From an uncultured Atopobiaceae bacterium (GTDB lineage Bacteria; Actinomycetota; Coriobacteriia; Coriobacteriales; Atopobiaceae): a DNA stretch of 60,488 nt. The position numbers and the translations under genes are program-made. The notes below the pieces were generated by a model. The model was not told the DNA's origin. It made no database searches and saw only the letters and a program-made list of their open reading frames with translations. The stretch lies in NCBI GenBank assembly GCA_947599965.1, contig CANQFP010000003.1, forward strand, positions 1-60,488, read 5' to 3'. Positions 24,797 through 33,264 of the stretch are shown piece after piece (the stretch's first letter is position 1; each line of letters starts with the position of its first letter).

Positions 24797-26209
24797 TCAG
24801 AGATCGAGGAGCTCCCTCACGAGGAGCGCATCGCCCTCGGCCGTGCCGGTGCAGGCGATCTCGAGGTCGGCCCAAGCGCGGTAGAGGCCCATGCGCTCGG
24901 CGGCGAGAACCTCGATGCCCTTGGCGGCCGTGACGGGTCGGTCGTCTCGCGCGAGCTCCTCGAGCGGCCGGTCGAGCATGATCACATAGCCGTTCTGGCG
25001 CAGGAGCTCGAGGTTCTCCGGGCGCGTGACGATGCCGCCGCCGCAGGCGACCACGAGCCCCGTGCCCCTGGACACTTCGCGCAGGATGGCCGTCTCCTCG
25101 GCGCGGAAGGCGGCCTCGCCGTTTCTTCGGATGTAGTCGGCGGGGGAGAGGTCGTGGTCCACCTCGAACGTGTCGTCGAGGTCGACGAACGGGCGGCCGA
25201 TGTAGTGCGCGAGCCTGCGTGCGGCCCCGGTCTTGCCGGCGCCGGGCATGCCGATGAAGTAGAAGTCGCGCTTCTCCTTCTCGAGCTCGCCGAGGAGGCG
25301 CTCGGGAAGCTCGAGGTCGAGCGTTCTGCCTTGGAAGGCCTCGCTCGAGGCGAAGGCCTGCGCGACGAGCATGCCGAGCCCGCCCTCGGAGGGCACGCCC
25401 CGCCTCTCGGCCTCGATGACGAGGCGGGTGCGAAGCGGGTTGTAGATGAGGTCGAGCACGCCCATGAGCTCGGGAAACGCCTCGAGCACGCCGGGGGCGA
25501 GCGGGCTTTCGGGGCAATTCGGGAACATCCCCACCGGCGTCGCGTTCACGATGAGCCGCGCGTCGGCGTGGCGCTCGGCGAGGCCGTCGTAGGTCTCGGG
25601 GCCCCGGCGCGAGACGGTCACGACCTCGGCGCCCACGTCCTCGAGCACGGCGCGCACCGCCTCCTGGGCGCCGCCGGAGCCGAGGATGAGGGCCTTCTCG
25701 CCCCCGAGCAGCTCCTCCGGCTCCGCATCGTGGGCCCTTCGCGTGAAGCGCCGAAGCAGCCAGTCGAACCCGAAGACGTCGGTGTTGCTCGCGACGATCG
25801 TGCCGTCCTCGCGTTTCACGAGCGTGTTCGCCGCCCCGAGCCGCTCGGCCGTCGCGCTTGACTCATCGGCGAGCTCGAAGGCGCGCCGCTTGTAGGGGAT
25901 CGTCACGTTGAGCCCGCGCCAGGCGCCTTCGCGGAGGAACGCCTCGACGTCCCCGGGCTCGCGCTCGAAGAGCCGATAGGGGGTGCTTCCCAGAAGCGCA
26001 TGGATTCGCGGCGAGAAGGAGTGGCCGAGCGTGCGTCCGAGGAGCCCGAAGCGCGCCTCCGGTTCCCCTTCCGCCTCCCGATGCGCGCAGATCTCGGTGT
26101 CCAACTCCGCCGCCACGGCGTCCGCCGCGGAGGCGATGGTCTCGTCTTGGGGCGTCATGCCCGGGGCGCGCTCCGCGAAGATCTCCTCTTCGCCCGCGGC
26201 CTCGCCCAT
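24797..26209 (-). CDS. aroE: Shikimate dehydrogenase - shikimate kinase fusion
   Basis: A 470-residue bifunctional enzyme for shikimate steps four and five. After a 50-residue acidic N-terminal tail, residues about 52-305 are AroE: GRTLGHSFSPRIH, NVTIPYK with the catalytic Lys, SNTDVFGF with the catalytic Asp, and the NADP motif GSGGAQEA. Residues about 315-470 are AroK: Walker A GMPGAGKT, DLDDTFE, FRAEET and the glycine-rich CGGGIV. The ATG overlaps the pheA stop (TGATG), so translation is coupled. Fusion of AroE to AroK places consecutive activities in one chain. Confidence 0.97.
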   Translation of the reverse strand: MGEAAGEEEIFAERAPGMTPQDETIASAADAVAAELDTEICAHREAEGEPEARFGLLGRTLGHSFSPRIHALLGSTPYRLFEREPGDVEAFLREGAWRGLNVTIPYKRRAFELADESSATAERLGAANTLVKREDGTIVASNTDVFGFDWLLRRFTRRAHDAEPEELLGGEKALILGSGGAQEAVRAVLEDVGAEVVTVSRRGPETYDGLAERHADARLIVNATPVGMFPNCPESPLAPGVLEAFPELMGVLDLIYNPLRTRLVIEAERRGVPSEGGLGMLVAQAFASSEAFQGRTLDLELPERLLGELEKEKRDFYFIGMPGAGKTGAARRLAHYIGRPFVDLDDTFEVDHDLSPADYIRRNGEAAFRAEETAILREVSRGTGLVVACGGGIVTRPENLELLRQNGYVIMLDRPLEELARDDRPVTAAKGIEVLAAERMGLYRAWADLEIACTGTAEGDALLVRELLDL

Positions 26210-27354
26210 CAGAGAACCTCGGAGTAGGAGCCGAGGTAGCGGAACTCCTCCACCACGTCGTCGAGCGAGCCGATGAGGCGGCTGAACTCGGGCGCCGTCA
26301 CGGGGCAGTCCATGTCGAAGTAGAAGGAGTAGTCGAAGTCGCGATCGGGCAGCGGCCGGCTCTCGAGCTTGGAGAGGTTGATGTCGAAGCTGTAGAAGCG
26401 CGCGAGCACCTTGTAGAGCGCGCCCGGCTCATCCGCCGTCACCACCCAGAGCGAGGTGCGATCGGCCCCGGGGTAGATCTCGAGGTCCTTGGAGATGCAG
26501 GCGAAGCGCGTGTAGTTGTTGCCGAGGTCCTGGACCCCGCGCTTTAGGATCTCGAGGTCGTAGAGCGCGGCGCACGAACGGCTGCCGAGGGCGGCCTTGG
26601 TGGGATCGTCGGCATCTGCCACCATCTTCGCGGCCACGGCGGTGTTCTCCACGATGTGCACGGTCACGTCGGGAAGCGAGGCGAGGAAGTCAGCGCACTG
26701 CTCGATGGCCTGCTGGTGGGAGTAGATGTCGCGAATGCCCTCGAGGGTAGCGCCGTGCCTGGCGAGCAGGCTGTGGTCCACCTTCAGGCGCACGGTGCGG
26801 CAGATGTGGAAGTCGTAGGCGCCCATGAGGTCGAAGACCTGGTTCACGGTGCCGGCGGTCGAGTTCTCGAGCGGCAGCACGCCGTAGGAGCAGAACCCCT
26901 CCTGGACCGCCTTGAACACGCCTTCGAAGGTGGAGAAGTAGGCGATGGTCGGATGCTTGAAGAGCCGATCGGCCGCCATCTGCGAATACGCGCCCTCCAC
27001 CCCCTGGCAGGCCACGAACGCGTCCTGAGGGAAGAGGTTCGGGGTGTTCTCCATGGCCGCGTGGATGCTCTTCACGAGCCCGCTTCTCTGGGGCGCGAGA
27101 TTGGCCTGGTTCGCGCGGGAGACCTCGAAGAGCAGGTTGAAGAGCACGATGGCGTAGTCGCGCAGCTCATCGGGCACCTTCTCGGCCACGTCGGCGAGCT
27201 TTTGGCGCTCGCGCATGCGGTCGAGCACGGGCAGCCCATGGGCGCTCTTGTAGGCGCCGACCTCGTCCGTGGCGGCCATGCGCTCGCGGAAGAGCGCGAT
27301 GATTTGATCGTCGATGGCGTCGATGCGCTCGCGAATGACGGAGAGGTCTTCCAT
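26209..27354 (-). CDS. pheA: Bifunctional chorismate mutase - prephenate dehydratase
   Basis: A 381-residue P-protein that converts chorismate to phenylpyruvate. Residues 1-90 are an AroQ-class chorismate mutase (IRERIDAIDDQIIALFRERM). Residues about 110-290 are prephenate dehydratase (GVEGAYSQ, LPLENSTAGTV, NNYTRF). Residues about 300-375 are an ACT domain with ESRP, the usual phenylalanine-feedback site. GGGGAGA lies just upstream of the ATG. It is 45 bp downstream of aroC and coupled to aroEK. Confidence 0.97.
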   Translation of the reverse strand: MEDLSVIRERIDAIDDQIIALFRERMAATDEVGAYKSAHGLPVLDRMRERQKLADVAEKVPDELRDYAIVLFNLLFEVSRANQANLAPQRSGLVKSIHAAMENTPNLFPQDAFVACQGVEGAYSQMAADRLFKHPTIAYFSTFEGVFKAVQEGFCSYGVLPLENSTAGTVNQVFDLMGAYDFHICRTVRLKVDHSLLARHGATLEGIRDIYSHQQAIEQCADFLASLPDVTVHIVENTAVAAKMVADADDPTKAALGSRSCAALYDLEILKRGVQDLGNNYTRFACISKDLEIYPGADRTSLWVVTADEPGALYKVLARFYSFDINLSKLESRPLPDRDFDYSFYFDMDCPVTAPEFSRLIGSLDDVVEEFRYLGSYSEVL

Positions 27355-27399
27355 GGCGTCTCCCCTTACCTTCCTGAATCGGTCCGAAGCGCCCCTAGC

Positions 27400-28494
27400 C
27401 TAGCGAATCAAATCCATGATGGTGATGGCCATCATGGCCTCCGCGACGGGGACGGCGCGGGGTGCGATGCAGGGGTCGTGACGGCCGCGGACGCGGAGCT
27501 CCGTTTCCACGAGGCGCTCGACGTCGACGGAGCGCTGGGGAAGGGAGATGGAGGAGGTCGGCTTCACGGCGATCCGGGCCAGAAGCGGCGCTCCCGTCGT
27601 GATGCCGCCGAGGATGCCGCCGGCGTCGTTCTTCGCCGGCACGATCTCGCCATCGACGAGCGCGAAGGGATCGTTGGATCGGGAGCCGCGCATGCGCGCG
27701 AGCTCGAAACCGGCGCCGAACTCGACGCCCTTCACCGCGGGAATGGCGAAGAACGCCCGGGCGAGCTCGTTCTCCACGCCTGAGAACATCGGATCCCCGA
27801 GGTCGGCGGGCACGCCCGTCGCGCAGACCTCGACGATGCCGCCGACGGAATCGCCCGCCTTCGCCGCCTCCTCGATGGCGGCGATCATGGCCTCGGCTGC
27901 CTCGGGGGAAAGCGTCGGGAAGGGGCTCTCGGCGAGCTTGGCCATCTGCGAGGCGAGCTCGGCGCGAGCCGCATCGTCGGTGGCGCGGGCGGAGAAGGGC
28001 TCGTCGGCGATGCCCGCGACCTCCGCGAGGTGCGCGGCGACGGAAACGCCCCGCTCCGCGAGCCATTGGAGGCAGAGCCCGCCCGCGGCCACGAGGGGAG
28101 CCGTGAGGCGTCCGGAGAACTGGCCGCCACCGGAGCGATCCCAATCCGCGCCCCACCTGCGCCATGCGACGAGGTCGGCGTGGCCGGGCCTCGGCACCAT
28201 GCCCATGGCCGCGTAATCCTGGGGGCGCGTGTCGGTGTTGGCGATGGCGAGCGCGATGGGGGCGCCCGAGGTGCGGCCGGCGGCGTTCAGGCCGGAGAGG
28301 AAGCGCACCTCGTCGGCCTCGGCGCGCTTGGTCGCCCAGGGCCCTTGGCCGGGCGCCCGCCTGGCCATGAGGGCGGCGAGACGCTCCTCGTCGACTGCGA
28401 GCCCGGCGGGGAAGCCGTCGATGACGCAGCCGATGGCCTCGCTGTGGGATTGCCCGAAGACGCTCACGCGAAGCACGTGCCCGAAGGTGTTCAC
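27400..28494 (-). CDS. aroC: Chorismate synthase
   Basis: A 364-residue enzyme that makes chorismate from EPSP using reduced flavin. It starts with MNTFGHVLRVSVFGQSHS, the family N-terminus, from a GTG codon with a strong GGAGGAGG that overlaps the end of aroA. The substrate/flavin region reads SGGGQFSGRLTAPLV rather than the RGGGRSSARETA of enterobacteria, a variant known in clostridial enzymes. GDSVGGIVEV is also present. Three bases separate it from aroA, indicating strict co-transcription. Confidence 0.96.
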   Translation of the reverse strand: MNTFGHVLRVSVFGQSHSEAIGCVIDGFPAGLAVDEERLAALMARRAPGQGPWATKRAEADEVRFLSGLNAAGRTSGAPIALAIANTDTRPQDYAAMGMVPRPGHADLVAWRRWGADWDRSGGGQFSGRLTAPLVAAGGLCLQWLAERGVSVAAHLAEVAGIADEPFSARATDDAARAELASQMAKLAESPFPTLSPEAAEAMIAAIEEAAKAGDSVGGIVEVCATGVPADLGDPMFSGVENELARAFFAIPAVKGVEFGAGFELARMRGSRSNDPFALVDGEIVPAKNDAGGILGGITTGAPLLARIAVKPTSSISLPQRSVDVERLVETELRVRGRHDPCIAPRAVPVAEAMMAITIMDLIR

Positions 28495-28497
28495 GAT

Positions 28498-29868
28498 CTA
28501 AACCTCCTCCACGACGCCGCCCAGGGCCCGATAGGCCTCGAAGAAGGTCGGGTAGCTCTTGGAAACGCACTCGGCGCCGAGGATGGCTACGGGGCGCGCG
28601 GCGCGGAGGGCCCCGATGGCGGCCATCATGGCGATGCGGTGGTCGCCCGCGCAGCGCACGACACCGCCTTCGAGCTTTGCCACGCCCTCGATCTCGAGCT
28701 CATCGCCCTCGACGCGAGCCCTCCCGCCGATGGCGCGAACGGCCTCGGAGACGCTCTCCAGCCGATCGCTCTCCTTCAAGCGCAGGCGCTTCGTCCCCGT
28801 GAACCTGCTCGTGCCCTCGGCGAGGGCGGCCGTGATGGCGAGGGGGCAGATGAGATCGGGGGTGTCGGCGAGGTCGAGCGTCGCGGCGCGGAGCCCCTTG
28901 CTCGAAGCCCGGCAGGCGGCGCCCTCGCGGCTCACCCGCACGCCCATGAGCGCGAGCGCGGCTTGGATGGCCCGATCGCCCTGGAGGCTCCTCGGGTTGA
29001 GGCCGGAGACGGTGACGTCGGCTCCGAGCGCGCCGGCGGCGAGCCAGAAGGCCGCCTGGGACCAATCGCCCTCCACGGCGACGTCGCCGGGCGTGACGAG
29101 TCGCTGCCCCGCCTCCACGCTGAAGCGCGTGCCGTGCTCGAGATGGGAGCCGGAGAGCTCGCCCGCGCCCTCGCCGGAAGCGTCGGTGCGCTCCATGGCG
29201 GCGGTGACGCCGAAGGCGCCGAGCGCCTCCATGGTGAGGCGCACGTAGGGCTTGGATTCGAAGGGATCGGCCACGTGGAGATCCACGCCCCCGGCAAGAA
29301 GCGGCGACGCGAGGAGGATGCCCGAGATGAACTGCGAGCTCACATCTCCCGCGAGGTCGAACCGGCCGCCCGAGAGCGGCCCCTCGGCCAGAAGCGGGAG
29401 CTCGCGGGCGCTCCTTTTGCGAATGGTCGCGCCGTGCCGCATGAGCTCCTCCACCAAGGGCCCGAGCGGGCGATCGGGGAGCCGCCCTTCGCCCGTGAGG
29501 CGCGCACTCGTGCCGAGAGCGCACACGACGGGCAGGAGAAAGCGCAGCGTCGCGCCCGATTCCCCGCAATCGAGCTCGACGTCGGAGAGGGCGACGGGGC
29601 GCCCCGAGGGATCGTGGGGAAGTGGCGTCACCCTGAGACCGCGGGTGACGAGCCCCGAGGCGTCGCGTCGCTCGACCGTCTGCACGCGGGCGCCGAGGGC
29701 ACGAAGGCAGCGCACGGTGGCGGCGATGTCGGCCGAGCCCTCCTCGAGGGCGAGGAACGTGGGGGTGTCGGCGAGGGCCGAGAGGATGAGGAGCCGCTGG
29801 GCGATGGATTTCGAGGCGGGGGCGCGAACGCCCCCCACGAGCTGCGCCCGGGAGCACACGAGGTCCAT
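28498..29868 (-). CDS. aroA: 3-phosphoshikimate 1-carboxyvinyltransferase (EPSP synthase)
   Basis: A 456-residue EPSP synthase joining PEP to shikimate 3-phosphate. Visible motifs: APASKSIAQR near the N-terminus (phosphoshikimate/PEP-binding Lys and Ser), CGESGATLRFL, the DWSQAAF-like EGDWSQAAFWLA, and LRLKESDRL near residue 350. Length is normal. ATG is 35 bp after aroB; its stop is 3 bp before the aroC start codon. Confidence 0.97.
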   Translation of the reverse strand: MDLVCSRAQLVGGVRAPASKSIAQRLLILSALADTPTFLALEEGSADIAATVRCLRALGARVQTVERRDASGLVTRGLRVTPLPHDPSGRPVALSDVELDCGESGATLRFLLPVVCALGTSARLTGEGRLPDRPLGPLVEELMRHGATIRKRSARELPLLAEGPLSGGRFDLAGDVSSQFISGILLASPLLAGGVDLHVADPFESKPYVRLTMEALGAFGVTAAMERTDASGEGAGELSGSHLEHGTRFSVEAGQRLVTPGDVAVEGDWSQAAFWLAAGALGADVTVSGLNPRSLQGDRAIQAALALMGVRVSREGAACRASSKGLRAATLDLADTPDLICPLAITAALAEGTSRFTGTKRLRLKESDRLESVSEAVRAIGGRARVEGDELEIEGVAKLEGGVVRCAGDHRIAMMAAIGALRAARPVAILGAECVSKSYPTFFEAYRALGGVVEEV

Positions 29869-29903
29869 GAGCTCAACTCCTTCCGCGCTCGCCCACGGCG
29901 CCG

Positions 29904-31046
29904 CTAGAGGCTCGGGCCTTCCGCGCTCGGCAGGATGCCGAGGCGGCAGAGCTCGGCGAAGTCGTCGATGGGCATGGGGTGCACCACCACGTCGCCCAGG
30001 TAGCGCACGATGTCCACGTTGATGCTCTCACCGTGGCGTTTCTTGTCGGCGCGCGCCCGCTCGACGATGTCGGCGACGGGTACGTCGGTCGTGTCGGGGA
30101 GGCCGTGGCGGCGCACGCACTCGACGATCGAGCGGGTGACGGCCGCCGGGGTGAGGCCGAGCGCCGTCGCCCCGCGGCAGACGATGCAGAGCCCCGCGGC
30201 GACGCAGGAGCCGTGCCCCGCGCGGTAGTTCGAGGCGGCCTCGATGGCGTGGCCCACGGTATGGCCGAGGTTGAGCGTCTGGCGAACGCCCGCCTCGCGT
30301 TCGTCGGCGACCACGACGTCGCGTTTCACCTCGACGTTCGCGGCCACGAGATCCACCATGCGATCGAAATCGAGCGCGGAGCAGTCGCTTCCCGAGAGCC
30401 GCGCCACCACGGGGTCCTCGCTGATCTCGAAGAAGAGATCGGGCCCCGAGAGCACGCCGTGCTTGATGACCTCGCCGAAGGAATCGACGAGGAGCGCGGG
30501 CGAGAGCGTGGCCAGCGTCTCCACGTCGGCCACGACGAGCGAGGGCTGGAAGAAGGCGCCGGCGAGGTTCTTGCCACCGCGCAGATCCACGGCCGTCTTT
30601 CCGCCGACGGAGGAATCCACCATGGCGAGGAGGCTCGTGGGCACCTGCACCACGCGCGTGCCGCGCATGTAGGTGGCCGCGGCGAAGCCGCCGAGGTCGC
30701 CGGTCACGCCGCCGCCGAGGCAGACGACGCCGTCGTCTCGGGTGAGGCCCGCATCGGCCATGACCTCGAGGCAGGTCCCGAAGGTTGCGAGGTTCTTCCG
30801 CTCCTCGCCGGCCTCGAAGACGAAGACGTTGATCTCGAGGCCGGTGGCGCGAAGGCTGTCGGCCACGCGCTCGCCGTAGAGCGGCCAGACGTGGCTGTCG
30901 GAGACGATGAGCACCTTCTCGCCCGGCAGGAAGGGGCGTGCGAGCGATCCGAGCTCGTCCAGGAGGCCGCGCCCCACGAGCACGTCGTAGGTCCGCGAGG
31001 CCGCGGGCACCTCGATGGTGCGAGGGGCTCCTGCGCGCGCGCTCAT
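29904..31046 (-). CDS. aroB: 3-dehydroquinate synthase
   Basis: A 380-residue NAD- and metal-dependent dehydroquinate synthase, second step of the pathway. Key motifs: GGGVTGDLGGFAA, RGTRVVQVPTSLLAMVDSSV, GGKTAVDL, SFGEVIKHG, and metal ligands in NLGHTVGHAIE and AGHGSCVA. The start is the ATG giving MSARAGAP, which overlaps the tyrA stop (ATGA); upstream sequence in the same frame is antisense-like noise within tyrA. Confidence 0.97.
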   Translation of the reverse strand: MSARAGAPRTIEVPAASRTYDVLVGRGLLDELGSLARPFLPGEKVLIVSDSHVWPLYGERVADSLRATGLEINVFVFEAGEERKNLATFGTCLEVMADAGLTRDDGVVCLGGGVTGDLGGFAAATYMRGTRVVQVPTSLLAMVDSSVGGKTAVDLRGGKNLAGAFFQPSLVVADVETLATLSPALLVDSFGEVIKHGVLSGPDLFFEISEDPVVARLSGSDCSALDFDRMVDLVAANVEVKRDVVVADEREAGVRQTLNLGHTVGHAIEAASNYRAGHGSCVAAGLCIVCRGATALGLTPAAVTRSIVECVRRHGLPDTTDVPVADIVERARADKKRHGESINVDIVRYLGDVVVHPMPIDDFAELCRLGILPSAEGPSL

Positions 31047-31957
31047 CGGCCCTCCGCCTCCCGCTTCAGACGGTCGCCCTCGGCGAGGAGCTCCTCCAGC
31101 CGATGGCGATCGCCCGCCCTGAGGGCGTCGGCGTAGGCGCACAGATGCTCCACGAGCTCGTCGATCTCGGTCGTGAGGTTGTCGGCGTCGTCGAGGAAGA
31201 GCTCCGCCCACATCGTGGCGTTCAGGCGCGCCACGCGGGTGAGGTCGAGGTAGGAGCCGGCCGAGAAGCCCTTGTGCACGCGAGCGCGCGGGCTCTTCAC
31301 GTAGGCGTTGGAGACCACGTGGGCGAGCTGCGAGGTGTAGGCGATGATCTCGTCGTGCTCGGCGGGGGAGGCCACGGTGTAGGAGCCGAAGCCGAGGGGC
31401 TCGAGAAGCGCGGTGAGCCTGTCCAGAAGCCAGAGCCGCTCGATCTCCTCGGTCTCGGGGTCGGGGCAGAGCACCATCGGCGCCTTGCGAAACATCGTGG
31501 CCCGCGAATGGGCGAAGCCGGAGTACTGCGTGCCCGCCATCGGATGGCAGCCCACGAAGGAGAAGCCGTGTTCGCGGGCGAGCGGCCAGAGCTCGGCGCA
31601 GACCGCGCGCTTGACGCCCGCGGTGTCGATGACGATGGTGCTCGGGTTCACGAGCTCGGCCTTCTCCTTGAGCCAGCCCACGAGATGCTCGGGGTAGGTG
31701 GTGAGCACGATGAGCTCGCAGGTGCCGATCACGTCGTCGGTGAGCTCGCCCGTGGCCGATTCGATGAGGGCGAAGTCGAGCGTGGAGCGCGTGCGGTTCC
31801 AGATGTAGACCTCGCGGCCGGCATCGTGGAAGGCCTTGACCACCGAGCCGCCCATGAGGCCGAGTCCGACGACCCCCACGCGCCCCGCCACGACGGGCGC
31901 GGCCGGTGAGGCGTCGCCCGCGTTCACCTCGGCTGCCTTGGCCTCGGATTCGCTCAT
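31043..31957 (-). CDS. tyrA: Prephenate dehydrogenase
   Basis: A 304-residue NAD-dependent enzyme that oxidises prephenate to 4-hydroxyphenylpyruvate for tyrosine. It begins with a short acidic tail, then the Rossmann motif VGLGLMGGS. GCHPMAGTQYSGF holds the catalytic His, and HVVSNAY and FSAGSYLDLTRVA follow. No ACT domain or chorismate mutase domain is attached; the mutase comes from pheA. ATG (MSESEAK) overlaps the stop of the DAHP synthase gene, and its own stop overlaps aroB. Confidence 0.95.
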   Translation of the reverse strand: MSESEAKAAEVNAGDASPAAPVVAGRVGVVGLGLMGGSVVKAFHDAGREVYIWNRTRSTLDFALIESATGELTDDVIGTCELIVLTTYPEHLVGWLKEKAELVNPSTIVIDTAGVKRAVCAELWPLAREHGFSFVGCHPMAGTQYSGFAHSRATMFRKAPMVLCPDPETEEIERLWLLDRLTALLEPLGFGSYTVASPAEHDEIIAYTSQLAHVVSNAYVKSPRARVHKGFSAGSYLDLTRVARLNATMWAELFLDDADNLTTEIDELVEHLCAYADALRAGDRHRLEELLAEGDRLKREAEGR

Positions 31958-32973
31958 TCGTCCTCCATCTCCACGGCCTGGCGCACGAGGGCGATCCGGC
32001 GCATGGCGTTTCGGAACTGGTCGGGGGTGAGGGCCTGGGCGCCGTCCGACCACGCGCGCGAGGGCTCGGGGTGCACCTCGATCTCGAGGCCGTCGGCGCC
32101 CGCCGCCGTTGCGGCGAGGGCCGCGGAGACCACGTAGCGCGTGTAGCCGGCCGCGTGGCTCGGATCGCCCACGATGGGCAGGTGGGAGAGCTGATGGCAG
32201 ACGGCGATGGCGTTGGTGTCGAAGGTGTTTCTGGTGTGGGTCTCGAAGGTGCGGATGCCGCGCTCGCAGAGGATGACGTTCTCGTTGCCCTCGCTCATGA
32301 CGTACTCGGCGGCCATGAGGAACTCGTCGATGGTGGCCGCGAAGCCGCGCTTGAGGAGCACCGGGACGTTCGTCTTGCCGACCTCCTTCAGAAGCGGGAA
32401 GTTCTGCATGTTGCGGGCGCCGATCTGCATGACGTCGACGTCGTACTTCAGGAAGAGCCCCACGTCGCGCGGGTCCATGACCTCGCTCACGATGGGCATG
32501 GAGAGCTCGGCCTTGGCCTCGGCGAGGATCTCGAGGCCCGCGGCCCCCATGCCCTGGTTCGCGTAGGGGCTCGTGCGCGGCTTATAGGCTCCGCCGCGAA
32601 GCATCGTCGCGCCCGCGGCCTTCACGGCGCGCGCGATCTCGATGAGCTCCTCGCCCTCGACCGAGCAGGGTCCGGCGATCACCTGGAAGTGCCCGCCGCC
32701 GAGAAGGACGCCGTTTCCGCAGTCCACGACCGTATCGACCGGATGGAACTTGCGATTGGCGAGCTTGAAGGGTTCGGAGACGCGCGTCACCCGCTCGATG
32801 ATGTCCATGGATTCGAGCAGGAACGGGTCGACGGAGAAGGTGTCGCCCACGAGGCCGACGACGGTCTCGTTCGTGCCCTCGGAAACGTAGGCGGAAAGGC
32901 CCTTGGATTCGATCCAGGCGATGAGGTGCTGCAGTTGCTCGGGGGTGGCGGTCGGTTTGACGATGGCGATCAT
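31954..32973 (-). CDS. aroF: 3-deoxy-7-phosphoheptulonate synthase, type I-beta
   Basis: A 339-residue first enzyme of the shikimate pathway (PEP plus erythrose 4-phosphate). Residues 1-70 form the small ferredoxin-like regulatory domain seen in Thermotoga-type enzymes. The barrel follows with IAGPCSVEG, MLRGGAYKPRTSPY, QIGARNMQN, LLKRG and the metal site in HLPIVGDPSHAAG. It heads the aromatic cluster, divergently placed from tRNA-Arg. A TACTCT box on the minus strand at 33038-33043 could be the -10. The gene name among aroF/G/H is conventional only. Confidence 0.96.
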   Translation of the reverse strand: MIAIVKPTATPEQLQHLIAWIESKGLSAYVSEGTNETVVGLVGDTFSVDPFLLESMDIIERVTRVSEPFKLANRKFHPVDTVVDCGNGVLLGGGHFQVIAGPCSVEGEELIEIARAVKAAGATMLRGGAYKPRTSPYANQGMGAAGLEILAEAKAELSMPIVSEVMDPRDVGLFLKYDVDVMQIGARNMQNFPLLKEVGKTNVPVLLKRGFAATIDEFLMAAEYVMSEGNENVILCERGIRTFETHTRNTFDTNAIAVCHQLSHLPIVGDPSHAAGYTRYVVSAALAATAAGADGLEIEVHPEPSRAWSDGAQALTPDQFRNAMRRIALVRQAVEMEDE

Positions 32974-33037
32974 GGAGTCTCGTTTCGTTCGGGGCCCTTT
33001 CGGGGCCTGCTTCCTCGGCCGGCTCCGCGTGCGCCTT

Positions 33038-33043
33038 AGAGTA
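33038..33043 (-). promoter_or_regulatory. Candidate -10 for aromatic operon
   Basis: TACTCT on the minus strand, about 65 bp upstream of the DAHP synthase start, in the gap shared with the divergent tRNA-Arg promoter. No convincing -35. A small stem (GGGCCC-TTTC-GGGGCC near 32997) lies in the leader. Confidence 0.3.
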
Positions 33044-33080
33044 GGCCAGAGCGCGCCTCGAGGGCGTGGAATTCCTGTTC

Positions 33081-33086
33081 TATAAT
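33081..33086 (+). promoter_or_regulatory. tRNA-Arg promoter -10
   Basis: A perfect TATAAT 17 bp upstream of the mature tRNA 5' end. The expected -35 position (33058-33063) reads TCGAGG and is poor. Confidence 0.6.
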
Positions 33087-33102
33087 CGCTTCGCCGGCAC
33101 AG

Positions 33103-33179
33103 GCCCTCGTAGCTCAGTGGATGAGAGCGCTCGCCTCCGGAGCGAGAGGTCGCGGGTTCGAATCCCGCCGAGGGTACCA
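33103..33179 (+). tRNA. tRNA-Arg(CCG)
   Basis: Clover-leaf read by eye. Acceptor GCCCTCG pairs with CGAGGGT (the terminal pair is G-U). The D-arm is GCTC/GAGC, and the anticodon stem CTCGC/GCGAG encloses the loop CTCCGGA with anticodon CCG. The T-arm is GCGGG-TTCGAAT-CCCGC, and a CCA end is encoded at 33177-33179. It decodes CGG. The gene ends 85 bp before the P-type ATPase start. Confidence 0.95.
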
Positions 33180-33264
33180 TGGGCCCGGGGGTGGAACAAC
33201 CGCACTAGCTGCGGGTATGGAGGGTTCCGCCCTCGAAGACGAGCAAGGCGGCGGGAAGGCTTTC

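Noticed and set aside
33121-33264. Upstream start for the P-type ATPase inside the tRNA gene
   Set aside because: The in-frame codons from 33121 overlap the tRNA and encode unrelated residues. ATG 33265 has a clear ribosome-binding site; ATG 33217 does not.
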